In this document: positions 6,060-7,402 of the stretch, one piece after another | Position numbering within the stretch: the stretch's first letter is position 1 | Layout of the letters: every line of letters begins with the position of its first letter | Origin: Acidobacteriota bacterium | Lineage (GTDB): Bacteria > Acidobacteriota > Terriglobia > Terriglobales > Acidobacteriaceae | Assembly: GCA_019247235.1 (NCBI GenBank) | Contig: JAFAPG010000649.1 | Coordinates: 1-7,402, forward strand | DNA: 7,402 nucleotides | Direction of reading: 5' to 3' | The notes under the pieces: generated by a model | Told to the model about the DNA's origin: nothing | The model's database searches: none | The model's input: the letters and a program-made list of their open reading frames with translations, nothing else | Translations under genes and position numbers: made by a program

Positions 6060-7298
6060 TCACAGTTTTGCCCGCAATAAGCTGATTACGTCGTCCGAGG
6101 TAATTACCCCGGTCAGCTTTCCTTGATCATCCACTACGGGCAGGGTGTGCAGGTTGTATTTGTCAAACAACGCCGCCACGTCCTTCTCGCGAGCCCCGGC
6201 TTTGGTGAAGATCAGGGCATCGTGGGCGAGGGTTTTGAGCTTGTCTTCGTAACTGGCCAGCACCAGCTTCACCAAGGGCGCAGCGCCGGTCAGATGACCC
6301 TCTTGGTCAACTAAGAAAATCGTGCTTAGCGTCTCGACTGCGCCATGGAAATTCCGCAAAGCTTCAATGGCGTCGTTTACGCTGGCATCGCTGTCGAGGG
6401 CCAAGAACTGCGTATTCATCCGCCCAGCTGCGGTGGTTTCTCCGAACTCGAGAAGTTCAACCACTTCCTTCCGCTCTTCGGGAGCCATCTCTTGCAGAAT
6501 CTGCGAGGTCCGCTCCTCTGGCAGATCCGCCAGCAAGTCGGCTGCGGCATCTGGGTTCATCTCCTCGACAATTTCGGCGGCCCGTTCGGAATTGAGCGAT
6601 TCGACGATGGCCTTTTGTACCTTGGGTTCGACCTCTTCGAGAGCTTCGGCGGCCAATTCCTCATCCAGGGTTTCAAAGACTGCTTCCCGCTCATCGGGAG
6701 CAAGCTCTTCGACGATGTCAGCGATGTCGGCGGGATGCAGCTTCGCTAGGCGCTCGTGAGAAATCCTCAGTTTCACCCGCCGAGCGGGATCGGTTTCGAT
6801 CAAATCCACGAACTCCCAAGGGATCAACCGGGGGGGAATCCGGTGTAACAGCGGTCGCAGCGCCGTCATTGGTACTAAGCCCTTTAGCAGACGCCGCACT
6901 GCCCCTCGGGCTCCCACGTCGACCGACCCGATCTTGAGCTGAACATGGCCATTGCCGGTTTCAGGGTGCAGGTCTACGTCATTCACTCGCACCACCTTGC
7001 GGCCGTGGACATCGATAATCTGCTGATCGAGCAGGTCGCGCTCGAGCAGAAATAATCCATCAGGTTGGGGTGCACTCCACTGCGCCGCTCGAGATGAGGA
7101 GCGCACGCCCCCGTTTAACGAGGAGATGTCAGACAGCGGCAACAATCGATCGCCTTTTTTGGTGCGCACAATCAGAGTGGACACCCGAGCGCGGTCCTCT
7201 GCCGGGGTAAGCGCTAGTTCCCGGACTCGTCCACAAAGTCCGCCACTCGGCTCAAGAACCGGGGCTCCAAGCAATTCGCTAAGCGCGATCGTACTCAT
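6060..7298 (-). CDS. Soluble MgtE N-domain + CBS-pair protein with PRC-barrel-like N-terminus, no channel domain
   Basis: The 412-residue product is soluble. Its N-terminal part (about 1-65 and 95-140) looks like two PRC-barrel-type beta segments (LLGAPVLEPSGGLCGRV; VHGRKVVRVNDVDL). A full MgtE N-domain follows (about 183-288), with repeated helix pairs of the form L-x-P-x-D/E-x-A-x-x-x-x-L/E-x-L, then a CBS pair (about 293-350 and 355-412, the second ending TGVITSDDVISLL). In MgtE these domains bind magnesium and gate the channel, but the protein stops where the five-helix MgtE channel would begin. The acidic helices (such as DEELAAEALEEVEPK) suit divalent-ion binding. The ATG at 7298 is preferred: the in-frame TTG at 7334 is the start of a TTGACA promoter box and would add 12 residues. 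No Shine-Dalgarno precedes the ATG. It probably senses magnesium for the Nramp-like transporter encoded downstream; that link is inference. Confidence 0.88.
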   Translation of the reverse strand: MSTIALSELLGAPVLEPSGGLCGRVRELALTPAEDRARVSTLIVRTKKGDRLLPLSDISSLNGGVRSSSRAAQWSAPQPDGLFLLERDLLDQQIIDVHGRKVVRVNDVDLHPETGNGHVQLKIGSVDVGARGAVRRLLKGLVPMTALRPLLHRIPPRLIPWEFVDLIETDPARRVKLRISHERLAKLHPADIADIVEELAPDEREAVFETLDEELAAEALEEVEPKVQKAIVESLNSERAAEIVEEMNPDAAADLLADLPEERTSQILQEMAPEERKEVVELLEFGETTAAGRMNTQFLALDSDASVNDAIEALRNFHGAVETLSTIFLVDQEGHLTGAAPLVKLVLASYEDKLKTLAHDALIFTKAGAREKDVAALFDKYNLHTLPVVDDQGKLTGVITSDDVISLLRAKL

Positions 7299-7305
7299 GT
7301 GTCTG

Positions 7306-7334
7306 AGAATGTGCCGAGATTCCAGTTGTGTCAA
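7306..7334 (-). promoter_or_regulatory. Candidate sigma-70 promoter giving a leaderless MgtE-N/CBS mRNA
   Basis: A perfect -35 box TTGACA (7334-7329) is followed after exactly 17 bases by CATTCT (7311-7306), a 3 of 6 match to TATAAT. Seven bases later comes the ATG at 7298, so transcription would begin at or next to the start codon. The absence of a Shine-Dalgarno before this ATG agrees with leaderless translation. The -10 match is modest. Confidence 0.4.
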
Positions 7335-7402
7335 TCATTAGATAGCAAAAATTGTTACCGAGAGGTCTAACCCCGGCGTATGGTGGCTAACATCATCTCA
7401 GG

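Noticed and set aside
6322..6759. Long plus-strand reading frames opposite the MgtE-N/CBS gene
   Set aside because: They are Ser/Arg-rich or low-complexity shadows of the acidic helical repeats on the minus strand, with no ribosome site and no recognisable domain.
7380..7402. Possible start of a divergent plus-strand gene (ATG at 7380)
   Set aside because: Only seven codons fit in the window, and the nearest AGAGG is 14 bases upstream, so coding cannot be supported.

Overview
The window reads as chromosomal DNA of a moderately GC-rich Gram-negative bacterium that makes hopanoids. An Acidobacteriota (Terriglobia-like) source fits best: it combines an HpnJ-type radical SAM enzyme, an outer-membrane TolC-family protein and an MgtE-N/CBS protein beside an Nramp-like transporter. 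That assignment is inference from gene content; there is no rRNA or marker gene here to prove it. I see no mobile element, CRISPR array, tRNA or rRNA, and no gene that looks freshly acquired.

Left part, plus strand (1-4471). The window opens inside a TPR-repeat protein (stop at 519-521), followed by a TolC-family outer-membrane protein (625-1941). After a 194-base gap with a candidate promoter comes a tight three-gene operon. It holds hpnJ (2136-3644, hopanoid head-group radical SAM enzyme) and two small four-helix membrane proteins (3651-4079 and 4079-4471). The two small proteins are paralogues of each other and resemble the ArnE/ArnF half-size EamA/SMR proteins that flip lipid-linked aminoarabinose. 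HpnJ acts on an amino-sugar-bearing hopanoid, so the pair is a good candidate for a hopanoid flippase.

Right part, minus strand (7298 down to 4478). A soluble protein (6060-7298) carries PRC-barrel-like segments, an MgtE N-domain and two CBS domains, but lacks the MgtE membrane channel. After a 340-base gap comes an Nramp/SLC11-like transporter (4478-5719) whose metal-site motifs are non-canonical: DPGG instead of DPGN, and Thr-Pro-Trp where Met-Pro-His is expected. Together they look like a split magnesium system, with the magnesium-sensing half of MgtE encoded next to an Nramp-type transporter that has lost the transition-metal-selecting methionine. The upstream gene appears to be transcribed without a leader. 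The transporter mRNA may fold its Shine-Dalgarno sequence into a hairpin.

The plus and minus blocks converge at 4471/4478 with only six bases between the stop codons and no visible terminator.
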